DNA of 64,000 nt from Pacificimonas sp963710205. GTDB lineage: Bacteria > Pseudomonadota > Alphaproteobacteria > Sphingomonadales > Sphingomonadaceae. Under the pieces are notes generated by a model. It ran no database searches. It worked only from the letters and a program-made list of their open reading frames with translations, and had not been told where the DNA came from. Below are positions 16,778-24,662 of the stretch, in pieces (the stretch's first letter is position 1; each line of letters begins with the position of its first letter). A program made the translations under genes and the position numbers. Location of the stretch: NCBI GenBank assembly GCA_963710205.1, contig CAVPZG010000004.1, forward strand, positions 372,001-436,000, given 5' to 3'.

Positions 16778-18404
16778 ATGAGCCTGCACCTTCGCCGCCG
16801 CCATTTTCTGGCCGCAACGGCCGGTTTAACGCTGATGGGCGCGCCGTCGGGATTGCTTGCTGCGACGATGGGAAAGGGGTTCACCCACGGCGTCGCCAGT
16901 GGCGAGCCCTCAGCGGATTCGATCCTTCTCTGGACGCGGTTTGTCGGCAGCACCGACACGACCGCGCTGGCCGTGGACCTGGCGGAAGACGCCGAATTTG
17001 GGCGGGTCGTTGCGAGCGGCGACGCCGTTGCCAGCGTGGAAACAGGTCATTGTGCCAAGGTCACGCTGACCGGCCTCGAACCGGCGCGGTGGTATTTCTA
17101 CCGCTTCCGCGCTGCATCGGGAGAAACGTCGCGCGATTGGCCGTACCCGCACCCTTCCTGCAGGCGGCAAGGACCCGTTCGCCATGGCGGTCATGTCATG
17201 CTCAAACCTGCCTTTTGGCTATTTCAATGCCTACGCCCATGCGGCTGAGCGGGACGACGTGCACCTTGCCGTGCATCTGGGCGACTATCTCTATGAATAT
17301 CCCGTTGGCACCTATCCAAGTGCTGCGGACACCGTTCCGGGTCGCATTCTCGATCCGGCGCATGAGATCGTCACGCTGGACGATTATCACCGCCGCTTCG
17401 CCGTCTATCGCGCCGACCGCGATCTGCAGCGCCTGCACCAGACGCTGCCCATGATCGCGATCTGGGACGATCATGAATTCACCAATGACGCCTGGAAGGA
17501 CGGTGCGCAGAACCATCAGCCTGACGAAGGCGACTGGAATGTGCGCAAGGCGGTGGCGAAAGCGGCTTACCGGCACTGGATGCCTGTGTCCGAAGAGCCA
17601 TATAAAAGCTACGATATCGGAGACCTCGCAACCTTGTTCCGGGTGGACACGCGCGTTGAAGGACGTGACGAGCAGCTGGATATCGCGAAGGTCGTCAAGG
17701 CGGCCGGAAGCTTTGAAGCCGGCCTGAAACGCCTGCTGGAAAAAGACTATGTCGACCCGCAGCGCACCATGCTGGGCTTGAAGCAGGAGGCATGGCTGCA
17801 GGCCGAGATTGAGCGGTCGGTCGGTGCCGGCAAGCAATGGCAGCTGCTGGCGCAGCAGGTCATCATGGGTGACAGTTTCACGCCGCCCGAGGTCCGCGAC
17901 TGGATCGATCCGGAAACGACGCCAGGCTATGTGAAGGAACGCGTCGATGCGGCGCTGGCGCTGGCTAGGGTTGGTATCCCGGGCAATCTCGATGCGTGGG
18001 GCGGTTATCCGGCGGCGCGGTCACGCCTGCTGGCAGGGGCGCAGTCCGCCGATGCGAATCTGATCGTGCTGGCGGGGGACAGTCACAACAGCTGGGCGTT
18101 TGACCTTGCCGAAAACGATGCGCCTGCAGGGGTCGAATTCGCCGTCTCTTCGGTTACCTCCCCGGGCTATGAATCCTTTTTGCCGAAAATTGATCCCGCT
18201 GAAATCGCGGACAGGCTGATGGCGGTGTCACCGGAACTGAAATGGGCCGACACCTCCCAGCGCGGCTATGGCGTTGTGCGCATGAGTGCGGATGAGGCAA
18301 GTTGCGAATGGACCTATGTCGACACCATCAAATCGCGCAGCAGGTCTGCATCGGTCGGCAGACGCCTCACCGTGAAACCCGGAGCGAGACGATTAGACGT
18401 CTGA
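16778..18404 (+). CDS. phoD: Alkaline phosphatase D (PhoD), Tat-exported (frameshifted)
   Basis: Periplasmic phosphodiesterase/phosphomonoesterase of the PhoD family. The N-terminus MSLHLRRRHFLAATAGLTLM is a twin-arginine signal, and tatABC lies at 23.1-24.5 kb. Metal-site motifs are HLGDYLYEY, IWDDHEFTND, and LAGDSHNSWAFDL near the end. The frame breaks at about 17128-17135: the first frame (ending at 17248) reads GETSRDWPYPHP, while skipping one base in the TCGCGCG run restores SAIGRTRTLPAGG and the rest to 18404. Corrected length is about 541 aa, normal for PhoD. GGGGA 7 nt before the ATG supports the start. The end overlaps the convergent esterase by 12 nt. Confidence 0.9.
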
Positions 18405-19313
18405 CGTCTCGGCGTGTTTCCTGACAAAGTCTGCAATTTCGGTCTGGGCCAGCTTCGATTCACGGAAAAAGAAGATCGGCCAGACGTGCATCAGGCCCGC
18501 CCCTTCGCGATAGTCGATGTCGGGCACCTTCTCGTGCAGCCGGCGGGCGTCGGTAACCAGCACATCCGCCCCGCCACCATAGACCAGCGTTGGCGGCAGA
18601 CCTGTCAGATCGCCATTGATCGGACTGCAAAGCGGATGCTCGGCGGGCAGATCGCCGGCATAGGTTTCCCCGCATTTCCTGATCCCTGAAAGGGTCAGCA
18701 AAGGATCATGCGGTTCGATTTCGCGCTGACGCGGGTCGCCGGGAACGGCATCGAGATAGGGGCAGATCAGGCAGAGGGCTGCGGGAGGCGGCAAACCTTC
18801 TGTCCTGGCCAGTTGCGTGACGGCGAGCGATAGTCCCGCCCCCGCGCTGTCCCCCATCAGAACAGGCGGCGCTGATTGTGCCATGCGCCGATATATATCC
18901 AGCGCGAAGGCAGTCGTGCGTCTGGGACCGGACGCGGGGGCGAGCGGATAGAGGGGGACGGTAAAGGCAATAGCGTGCGCTTTCGCCATCGTTGCGATGA
19001 AGCGCCAGTGGATCACGTCGATGGGATAAACATAGCCGCCACCATGGAAATAAATGACTTCCGCGCTCGGCCGGCCCTTCGGCGCGACGCGCCAGACAGA
19101 GCGGCCATCGACCGTGTCGTGGCTGATATCCAGATCGCGCCGCATCGCCTTTGTCGGGACCGGCGTCATCTGGCGCTGCTTTTTCGCTACGCGCGCATCG
19201 AACCGGTCATCGCCGTTATACTGGCGTTTGATGAGCCGCGTTTTCAGGAGCAGCCAGCTGACCGCTCGAGTCAGGAAATCCGGTTCGCCGTAACAACTCT
19301 CGCTGGCAGTCAT
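18393..19313 (-). CDS. Alpha/beta hydrolase, HSL-type esterase
   Basis: 306-aa hormone-sensitive-lipase-family hydrolase: oxyanion motif FHGGGYVYP, nucleophile GDSAGAG, Asp in GGGADVLVTDARRL and His in GLMHVWPIF. GGAGGACAGCAA directly before the ATG at 19313 decides the start; a longer frame begins at 19367 without support. Members with the HxWPxF C-terminal pattern act on acyl esters or lipids. It overlaps the end of phoD convergently. Confidence 0.88.
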   Translation of the reverse strand: MTASESCYGEPDFLTRAVSWLLLKTRLIKRQYNGDDRFDARVAKKQRQMTPVPTKAMRRDLDISHDTVDGRSVWRVAPKGRPSAEVIYFHGGGYVYPIDVIHWRFIATMAKAHAIAFTVPLYPLAPASGPRRTTAFALDIYRRMAQSAPPVLMGDSAGAGLSLAVTQLARTEGLPPPAALCLICPYLDAVPGDPRQREIEPHDPLLTLSGIRKCGETYAGDLPAEHPLCSPINGDLTGLPPTLVYGGGADVLVTDARRLHEKVPDIDYREGAGLMHVWPIFFFRESKLAQTEIADFVRKHAETSDV

Positions 19314-19429
19314 TTGCTGTCCTCCCGTCTTGGAGCGGTCAATGCGCGGGCATCGACTGAGTGGCAACCTTTACCGTGCGTCCATCACCCTGCTAACGGC
19401 GCGGAAAACATGTTCCGGGGGAATGAGGC

Positions 19430-21025
19430 ATGAGCGATAGCGGGGGTCGGGCGGAGGAGATCGAATTCGATCCGCAGCGTGACCGGCTGGTCATCACCGC
19501 ATCGTCACTTGGCACCGTTTTCGAATGGTATGATTTCTTTGTGTATGGCACGCTCGCCGCGCTCCTCGGACGACTGTTTTTCGCGCAGGTTGAAAGCGCG
19601 ACACTGGCGTTTCTTCTCAGCCTTGCAACCTTTGCGGTGGGCTTTCTCGTCCGCCCAATTGGGGCTGTCATCTTCGGTTATCTTGGGGACAAGGTTGGGC
19701 GGAAATATACGTTTCTCGTCACCATCACGCTCATGGGTCTGGCAACCGCCTGCGTCGGCCTGTTGCCGACACATGCCCAGATTGGCACGGCCGCGCCGAT
19801 CCTGCTCGTTATCCTGCGCGTCCTCCAGGGTCTGGCGCTCGGCGGTGAATATGGCGGCGCGGCGATTTATGTCGCGGAACATGCGCCGCGAAACCGGCGC
19901 GGGTTTTACACCGGTTTTATCCAGGCGTCCGTATCCGTCGGTTTCCTGTTGGCACTGGGCGTCGTGATCGGCACGACCTGGATCCTCGGCGAAGAAGCGT
20001 TCGCCGCCTGGGGCTGGCGTGTGCCGTTCCTGATCTCTCTGCTACTGCTGGCGATATCGCTCTGGATTCGACTGAAGCTGAACGAAAGTCCGGTGTTTCA
20101 GAAGATGAAAGCGGCAGGCCGCAATGCCGCCAATCCCCTGAAGGAAAGCTTCAACAGCTGGGCGAATATCAAACTGATCCTCGTCGCGCTGTTCGGCATT
20201 GCTGCGGGCCTGACGGTGATCTGGTACAATGCGCAATTCTACACGCTCTATTTCCTGCAATCGACATCGAAAGTGTCGGAGGCTGACGCGCGCGAGCTGA
20301 TCGCCTATGGCGTCATCGTCGCCGCGCCCGCGTTCGTTTTCTTCGGCTGGCTGTCCGACAGGATCGGCAGGCGCAAGGTGATGATCACGGGCTACGCGCT
20401 GACGCTCGTTCTGATGTTTCCGCTCTATCAGATGCTGGCAGGTGCCGCGAACCCGGCGCTTGCCTCGGCGATGGAGGAAAATCCCGTCGTCGTCAGCGTA
20501 CCGGCCGATTGCGGCTATAACGCCCTTGCCGATGTGCAGAAGACCGACTGCGCGCGCAGCCTGGAATGGTTCGTGGGGAACGGCATCGATTTCTCCCGTG
20601 TCGACGGCGATTTCGCTGTCGAGGTTGCGGAAACGCGATTTCTGGGCTTCGACCCGGACGGGTTCGAGGAAGCCGTGCGCGAGGCGGGTTATCCCGCGAC
20701 GTCTGACCCAGAGGAGCGGAGCGATGCCACGGTGCTTTTGGGGATCATCGTTCTCAGCCTGTTGAGTGCCGCCACTTACGGTCCTGTCGCCGCCATCCTC
20801 GTTGAGCTGTTTCCGGCGCGCATTCGCTATACGTCGATGTCGGTTCCCTACCATATCGGAACCGGTGTTTTTGGCGGCCTGTTGCCCTTCGTTTCGCAAT
20901 TGATCGTGGTGCAGACCGGCGCGGTGTTCGCGGGGCTATGGTACACGTTCGTCATCGTCAGCGTGGCGCTTGTGACGACGTTCTTCTTTCTGCCCGAAAC
21001 GGCGGGGCGCGATATTTCAGGCTAG
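19430..21025 (+). CDS. MFS transporter, metabolite:H+ symporter (MHS/ProP) type, with large extra loop
   Basis: Inner-membrane major-facilitator carrier, 531 aa. Family signatures: GTVFEWYDFFVYG at the N-terminus, RPIGAVIFGYLGDKVGRKYT (loop 2-3), RVLQGLALGGEYGGAAIYVAEHAP, and GWLSDRIGRRKVMI (loop 8-9). MHS members carry osmolytes, dicarboxylates or aromatic acids. Unusual: about 95 soluble residues (roughly 340-435) inserted between helices 9 and 10, containing two cysteines (CGYNALADVQKTDC). This insertion occurs in a subset of MHS transporters; its role is unknown. The end overlaps the convergent acyl-CoA dehydrogenase by 4 nt. Confidence 0.88.
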   Translation: MSDSGGRAEEIEFDPQRDRLVITASSLGTVFEWYDFFVYGTLAALLGRLFFAQVESATLAFLLSLATFAVGFLVRPIGAVIFGYLGDKVGRKYTFLVTITLMGLATACVGLLPTHAQIGTAAPILLVILRVLQGLALGGEYGGAAIYVAEHAPRNRRGFYTGFIQASVSVGFLLALGVVIGTTWILGEEAFAAWGWRVPFLISLLLLAISLWIRLKLNESPVFQKMKAAGRNAANPLKESFNSWANIKLILVALFGIAAGLTVIWYNAQFYTLYFLQSTSKVSEADARELIAYGVIVAAPAFVFFGWLSDRIGRRKVMITGYALTLVLMFPLYQMLAGAANPALASAMEENPVVVSVPADCGYNALADVQKTDCARSLEWFVGNGIDFSRVDGDFAVEVAETRFLGFDPDGFEEAVREAGYPATSDPEERSDATVLLGIIVLSLLSAATYGPVAAILVELFPARIRYTSMSVPYHIGTGVFGGLLPFVSQLIVVQTGAVFAGLWYTFVIVSVALVTTFFFLPETAGRDISG

Positions 21026-22302
21026 CCGAACTTGCCTTTTTTCGGTCCCAGATAGCCGAACAGATAGGCCGCAACCTTCCGCATCTGGATTTCCTCCGCA
21101 CCCTCCGTGATGCGATAGCGGCGATGGTGGCGATAGATGTGCTCGAACGGTTTTTCACGGCTATAGCCGATGCCGCCATGCACCTGCATGGCGCGGTCCG
21201 CGGCTTCGCAGCACAGGCGGTTCGCCCAGTAATTGCACATGCTGACCTTGTCCGAGATGGTTTTCTCGATGTCCTTGTGGTCCATATTGTCCATGTCCCA
21301 CGCCGTCTTGCGGATTAGCCAGCGCAGCATTTCGGCCTGTGTCGCAAGCTCGACGAGAGGAAACTGAATAGCCTGGTTCTTCGCAAGCTCCTCTCCGAAC
21401 GGTTTGCGTTCGCGCGCATATTTGACGCTTTCCTCAATACAATAGACTGCCGCGCCAAGCGAAGAGGCGGCCTGGCGGATGCGGTTCTGGTGAACAAAGC
21501 TCTGTGCCAGGGCGAGGCCGCCGCCGAGCGGACCGAGAAGTGCGCTTTCGGGGACCCAGACATCCCTGATCGTCAGCCGGGGATGATCGGTCGGCATGTT
21601 GAACGTCCAGATGTAATCCTCGACGTCGATCAGATCCGCGGGCGTCAGGAAGCAGCTGATCCCGCGTGCCTCGCCATCCTCACCGGATGTGCGTGCAAAC
21701 ACGGCACAATGCGTTGCGTGGTGCATGCCGGTGATCCACATCTTGCGGCCATTCAGCAGGAATCCGTCCACGCCGTCCCGCGTTTCCGGAACGCCGCGGG
21801 TTTCCATATGCGTCGCATCACTTCCATGGTCCGGTTCGGTCAGGCCGAATGCGACGCGGCGCTCACCGGAAAAGCCGCCGAGGATGAATTCCTCTTTCTG
21901 CGCCTCCGTGCCGAACTGCTCGTACATCTCGACGAAGGGGAAATTGCCGACAATACTGTGTTCGCTTTGCAGATCGTTATGGAGGCCAAGACCCTGTGCG
22001 GCGAAATGCTCGCGGATGACAGCCATCCACAGATTGGACCCGTCCTTGCCGCCATATTTTTTTGGTGCGGAAAAGCGCCAGTGGCCTGCCGCGTCGGCGC
22101 GGCGCGTTGCCTCGCGCATCAGCGCCTCCCATTCCGGGCGTGGCAGACCCTGATTCTCAAAGTCCGTGCGGGCATATTCGCGGCGGTGGTCGAAAAAACG
22201 AATATTGTCGTCCGTTTCGACAAGTGGCGTGATTTCAGCGGCTATGAAAGCGTCGAGTTCCGCCAGATAGGCGGTCAAATCGCTGGGAAGGGAAAAATCC
22301 AT
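21022..22302 (-). CDS. Acyl-CoA dehydrogenase
   Basis: FAD flavoprotein of 426 aa catalysing alpha,beta-dehydrogenation of an acyl-CoA. Seen: FGLTEPDHGSDATHMETR (FAD/substrate segment), LNGRKMWITGMHHATHC, QAASSLGAAVYCIEESVKYARERKPFGE, and a C-terminal QVHGGIGYSREKPFEHIYRHHRRYRITEGAEEIQ, the standard fold end. It is slightly longer than the classic 380-aa enzymes, with an extra N-terminal stretch. Single gene, convergent with the MFS transporter. Confidence 0.92.
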   Translation of the reverse strand: MDFSLPSDLTAYLAELDAFIAAEITPLVETDDNIRFFDHRREYARTDFENQGLPRPEWEALMREATRRADAAGHWRFSAPKKYGGKDGSNLWMAVIREHFAAQGLGLHNDLQSEHSIVGNFPFVEMYEQFGTEAQKEEFILGGFSGERRVAFGLTEPDHGSDATHMETRGVPETRDGVDGFLLNGRKMWITGMHHATHCAVFARTSGEDGEARGISCFLTPADLIDVEDYIWTFNMPTDHPRLTIRDVWVPESALLGPLGGGLALAQSFVHQNRIRQAASSLGAAVYCIEESVKYARERKPFGEELAKNQAIQFPLVELATQAEMLRWLIRKTAWDMDNMDHKDIEKTISDKVSMCNYWANRLCCEAADRAMQVHGGIGYSREKPFEHIYRHHRRYRITEGAEEIQMRKVAAYLFGYLGPKKGKFG

Positions 22303-22373
22303 AAATATCGGCTCCTCAGGAGGAGCAGATTAGCGTCTGGACCAGACCTGTCGCCTCCCGTTCAGGGGAGGTG

Positions 22374-22535
22374 TCAGTTCCAGCTGGTTTTCGAGCCCGG
22401 CGGGAGGCCCTTCTCGTTCTCTGTCATTTCCTTCAGCGTTTCGGCGGGGTGCGCCTCTTCTTCGCGCAGTTTTTCCGTTTTTTCGGTTGGCTTTTGCGCT
22501 TCATCCTGAGGCGGTGTCTTTGGAGGTTTGGCCAT
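22374..22535 (-). CDS. Small charged hypothetical protein (53 aa)
   Basis: 53 residues, highly charged and without Cys or hydrophobic segments: MAKPPKTPPQDEAQKPTEKT at the start, then KLREEEAHPAETLKEMTENEKG, ending in SKTSWN. GGAAAGGATC lies just before the ATG at 22535. An EcfG-like promoter (GGAAC-N17-TGTT) is placed about 30 nt upstream. Probably a soluble, partly disordered stress protein; I do not recognise a named family. A GGGAGG-type hairpin follows the stop (about 22344-22368). Confidence 0.7.
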   Translation of the reverse strand: MAKPPKTPPQDEAQKPTEKTEKLREEEAHPAETLKEMTENEKGLPPGSKTSWN

Positions 22536-22565
22536 GATGATCCTTTCCGGGCGAATATGCGTAAG

Positions 22566-22591
22566 AACAGTCAGAGCATGGATGACGTTCC
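22566..22591 (-). promoter_or_regulatory. Possible EcfG promoter of the 53-aa gene
   Basis: Minus-strand GGAAC (22587-22591), 17-nt spacer, TGTT (22566-22569). The -35 is perfect for the general stress sigma factor and the -10 differs from CGTT in one base. It lies 31 nt upstream of the start codon. Confidence 0.45.
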
Positions 22592-22661
22592 GGACAAGGG
22601 GCGGGCATAGTTCAGGTGGAGACGTTCAGCTGGGGAAAATGCATAAAATTTCCGGGGTCCG

Positions 22662-22686
22662 GGAACCCTTGTTGAAAAGGGTCGTT
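22662..22686 (+). promoter_or_regulatory. EcfG (general stress response) promoter
   Basis: GGAAC at 22662-22666, 16-nt spacer, CGTT at 22683-22686: an exact match to the alphaproteobacterial EcfG/sigma-T consensus. Transcription should start near 22692. No convincing coding gene follows directly, but a two-hairpin RNA does (next entry). Confidence 0.75.
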
Positions 22687-22691
22687 CTCTC

Positions 22692-22793
22692 ACCGGATAG
22701 CGAATGACATCCCCCCGCTCTCGCCATCCCGAATATAGAAGCCCGGTCCCGCGCCCATCCCCCCCCAGGACGCTGTGCCGGGCTTCGCCTTTT
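22692..22793 (+). ncRNA. Candidate general-stress sRNA with C-rich loops (GsrN-like)
   Basis: About 102 nt from the predicted start behind the EcfG promoter to a T4 run. Hairpin 1: GGATAGCGA (22695-22703) pairs with TCGCCATCC (22721-22729, one mismatch) and presents a 17-nt loop with CCCCCC. Hairpin 2: GAAGCCCGG (22738-22746) pairs with CCGGGCTTC (22778-22786), with an inner GCG/CGC pair and a loop containing eight C, followed by GCCTTTT as an intrinsic terminator. C-rich exposed loops behind a stress-sigma promoter are the hallmark of Caulobacter GsrN and related anti-Shine-Dalgarno sRNAs. A short ORF here (ATG 22704) has no ribosome site. Confidence 0.6.
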
Positions 22794-22813
22794 CAGTCAT
22801 ATTCATTTCCATG

Positions 22814-22839
22814 GGAACCGTTTGACGGCGTGCGCTGTT
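22814..22839 (+). promoter_or_regulatory. Possible EcfG promoter of the entericidin gene
   Basis: GGAAC (22814-22818), 17-nt spacer, TGTT (22836-22839), 47 nt before the lipoprotein start codon. It has the same one-base -10 deviation as the promoter at 22566-22591. Confidence 0.45.
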
Positions 22840-22886
22840 CTATTGCCACCACAGGGCACCGAATCTTGTGAAAAGGGAGTTATCAC

Positions 22887-23012
22887 ATGCGTAAGTTCAC
22901 ACTCACCGCCATCGCCATCTGCGGCCTGGCTCTCACCGCCTGCAACACCGTCAAGGGTGCTGGCGAAGACATCCAGTCCGTCGGCGAAGCTGGCGAAGAC
23001 GCCATCAACTAA
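22887..23012 (+). CDS. Entericidin A/B-family lipoprotein
   Basis: 41-aa lipoprotein: basic start MRKFTLTAIAI, lipobox LTAC, then NTVKGAGEDIQSVGEAGEDA, the conserved entericidin core. The Cys would be lipidated and the mature peptide of about 25 residues anchored to the envelope. AAAAGGGAG lies upstream of the ATG. Alphaproteobacterial entericidins are often under the general stress sigma factor, which fits the promoter candidate. A strong terminator follows. Confidence 0.9.
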   Translation: MRKFTLTAIAICGLALTACNTVKGAGEDIQSVGEAGEDAIN

Positions 23013-23034
23013 AAGCGTTTTCAAGAATGCCCGA

Positions 23035-23071
23035 GGGTGTCGTGCACGTGAGTGCGCGGCACCCTTTTTTT
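23035..23071 (+). terminator. Rho-independent terminator after the entericidin gene
   Basis: GGGTGTCGTGCAC and GTGCGCGGCACCC pair around GTGA and are followed by seven T. It also overlaps the end of tatC on the other strand. Confidence 0.85.
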
Positions 23072-23867
23072 ATGGCGCTTCCGTGGTTGCCAGCGCCTTT
23101 GCCTCGCGCTTCTGTGTGATGCGGATGGCAATGATCGAGGCCTCGTAAAGGATGATCATCGGAACGGCGAGCATGAACTGGCTGATGACGTCCGGCGGCG
23201 TAACGATGGCGGAAATCACGAACGCGACGACAATTGCGTAGCGGCGAAATCCCTTCAGCTGGTCGACAGTGACAATTCCAACCCGCGCCAGCAGCATAAG
23301 CGCGACGGGCACGAGAAAGCAGGCTCCGAAAGCGAAAATCAGGCTCATCACGAAGCTGAGATAATCGCCAATGGCAGGAAGGGCGGTGAGCGCCAGCCCG
23401 TCGGTCGTTCCCTGAAATTTCAAGAGAAACGTAAAGACCGTGGGCATTGCGACATAATAGGCCATGGCAGCGCCAGAAAAGAACAGCACCGGCGTCATGA
23501 TCAGAAAGGGCAGCATCGCGCGCTTCTCATTCCTGTAGAGGCCGGGCGCGACGAAGCTCCAGATCTGGTTGGCGATGACCGGGAAGGCAAACAGGAAGGC
23601 GGCGAAGAGGGAAACCTTGATCTGCGTGAAAAACGCCTCGTAAAGTTTCGTGTAGATCAGCGTCTGGTTTTCCGACTGGCCAATCCGGTCATAGGCATCA
23701 AGGAGCGGTTGCCCGAGAAAGGCGATCAGCCTGTCGGCGAAGCTGAAGGCGATGAAAAACGCGATGAGCAGTGCGGCAACTGACCAAAGCAGGCGTGTTC
23801 TGAGCTCGATCAGGTGATCGAGGAGAGGCGCCCTTGAATCGTCGAGTTCGTCGTTCCCGGTCGTCAT
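23070..23867 (-). CDS. tatC: Sec-independent protein translocase TatC
   Basis: Polytopic core of the twin-arginine translocase that binds RR-signal peptides. 265 aa with six hydrophobic segments. LLDHLIELRTRLLWSVAALL is the conserved N-terminus; FAFPVIANQIWSFVAPGLYRNEKR and the FGACFLVPVALMLLARVGIV region are typical. The start overlaps the tatB stop by 4 nt. PhoD at 16.8 kb is an evident substrate. Confidence 0.96.
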   Translation of the reverse strand: MTTGNDELDDSRAPLLDHLIELRTRLLWSVAALLIAFFIAFSFADRLIAFLGQPLLDAYDRIGQSENQTLIYTKLYEAFFTQIKVSLFAAFLFAFPVIANQIWSFVAPGLYRNEKRAMLPFLIMTPVLFFSGAAMAYYVAMPTVFTFLLKFQGTTDGLALTALPAIGDYLSFVMSLIFAFGACFLVPVALMLLARVGIVTVDQLKGFRRYAIVVAFVISAIVTPPDVISQFMLAVPMIILYEASIIAIRITQKREAKALATTEAP

Positions 23868-24274
23868 GATTTCGATTCATCCTGAGCGGGTTGACCGGTA
23901 TTCTCGCCTGCAACAGAGGAATCGGGTGCTGGTGGCATGGTCCCCACGGAGCGGGAGACATGTGTATCCTCCCCTTCCCGGGACAGGTCCGGAGCCGGGC
24001 GAGCCGCAGCCGCTTTAGCATCGTCTCCGGGCATGGGCGGCCCGGTCATGATCGTCTGATTATGCTTGTCCCACTTCGCCTGCATTTCCTCGAGCTCGGC
24101 CTGACGCATCATTTCGTCAATGCCGGATTTGAAATGCCGTGCCGTGCCGCGGAGCTTCGCCATCATCTGACCGGCGGCACGCATCAATTTGGGCAAATCC
24201 TTCGGGCCGACAACGATCAAGGCGACGATCGCGATCAGCAGCAGTTCCATCGACCCCAGGTCGAAAAAGGGCAT
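23864..24274 (-). CDS. tatB: Sec-independent protein translocase TatB
   Basis: Single N-terminal transmembrane helix (MELLLIAIVALIVVGPKDLP), then an amphipathic helix (LMRAAGQMMAKLRGTA) and a polar Pro/Ala-rich tail; 136 aa. With TatC it forms the signal-peptide receptor. The GPKDLP motif after the helix separates TatB from TatA. Second gene of tatABC, 3 nt after tatA. Confidence 0.95.
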   Translation of the reverse strand: MPFFDLGSMELLLIAIVALIVVGPKDLPKLMRAAGQMMAKLRGTARHFKSGIDEMMRQAELEEMQAKWDKHNQTIMTGPPMPGDDAKAAAARPAPDLSREGEDTHVSRSVGTMPPAPDSSVAGENTGQPAQDESKS

Positions 24275-24277
24275 GGA

Positions 24278-24508
24278 CTATGCCTTTGGTTCGGAAGGTG
24301 TCGAAACGGTTTCGGATGTAGTGACGGCCGGTTTGGCATCGACCTGCTTTGGCGGCGCGGGTTCGTCCTCGTCGTCGGCAAGGCCGGTCTTGAAGCTTTT
24401 GATTCCCTTGGCAAGATCGCCCATCATCTCGGAAATCCGGCCCTTGCCAAACAGCAGCATGATGATGATCGCAACGACTAGCCAGTGCCAGATACTTAGG
24501 CCGCCCAT
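24278..24508 (-). CDS. tatA: Sec-independent protein translocase TatA
   Basis: Pore-forming Tat subunit, 76 aa: SIWHWLVVAIIIMLLFGKGR (transmembrane helix plus FGKGR hinge), amphipathic helix MMGDLAKGIKSFKTGL, then an acidic tail. It is the first gene of the operon; the promoter should lie in the 154-nt gap to the divergent RodZ-like gene. Confidence 0.96.
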   Translation of the reverse strand: MGGLSIWHWLVVAIIIMLLFGKGRISEMMGDLAKGIKSFKTGLADDEDEPAPPKQVDAKPAVTTSETVSTPSEPKA

Positions 24509-24662
24509 GATATTTCTCCGTCCAAATGAATTTTGCCCGTGCTAGCGGACTTTCATTACCATAATAGGGCAGCGCGCGCCGCGCGGCAAACCATTGACGC
24601 AGGTTCATGCCTGCGCGACTAAGCCTGTGCAGCTTCAGTATCAGGGGGACACGGTATCCGCT

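Noticed and set aside
22704..22868. Short ORF starting at ATG 22704 behind the EcfG promoter
   Set aside because: It runs through two strong hairpins and a terminator, lacks a Shine-Dalgarno and has a Pro/Ser/Arg composition typical of non-coding GC-rich DNA.
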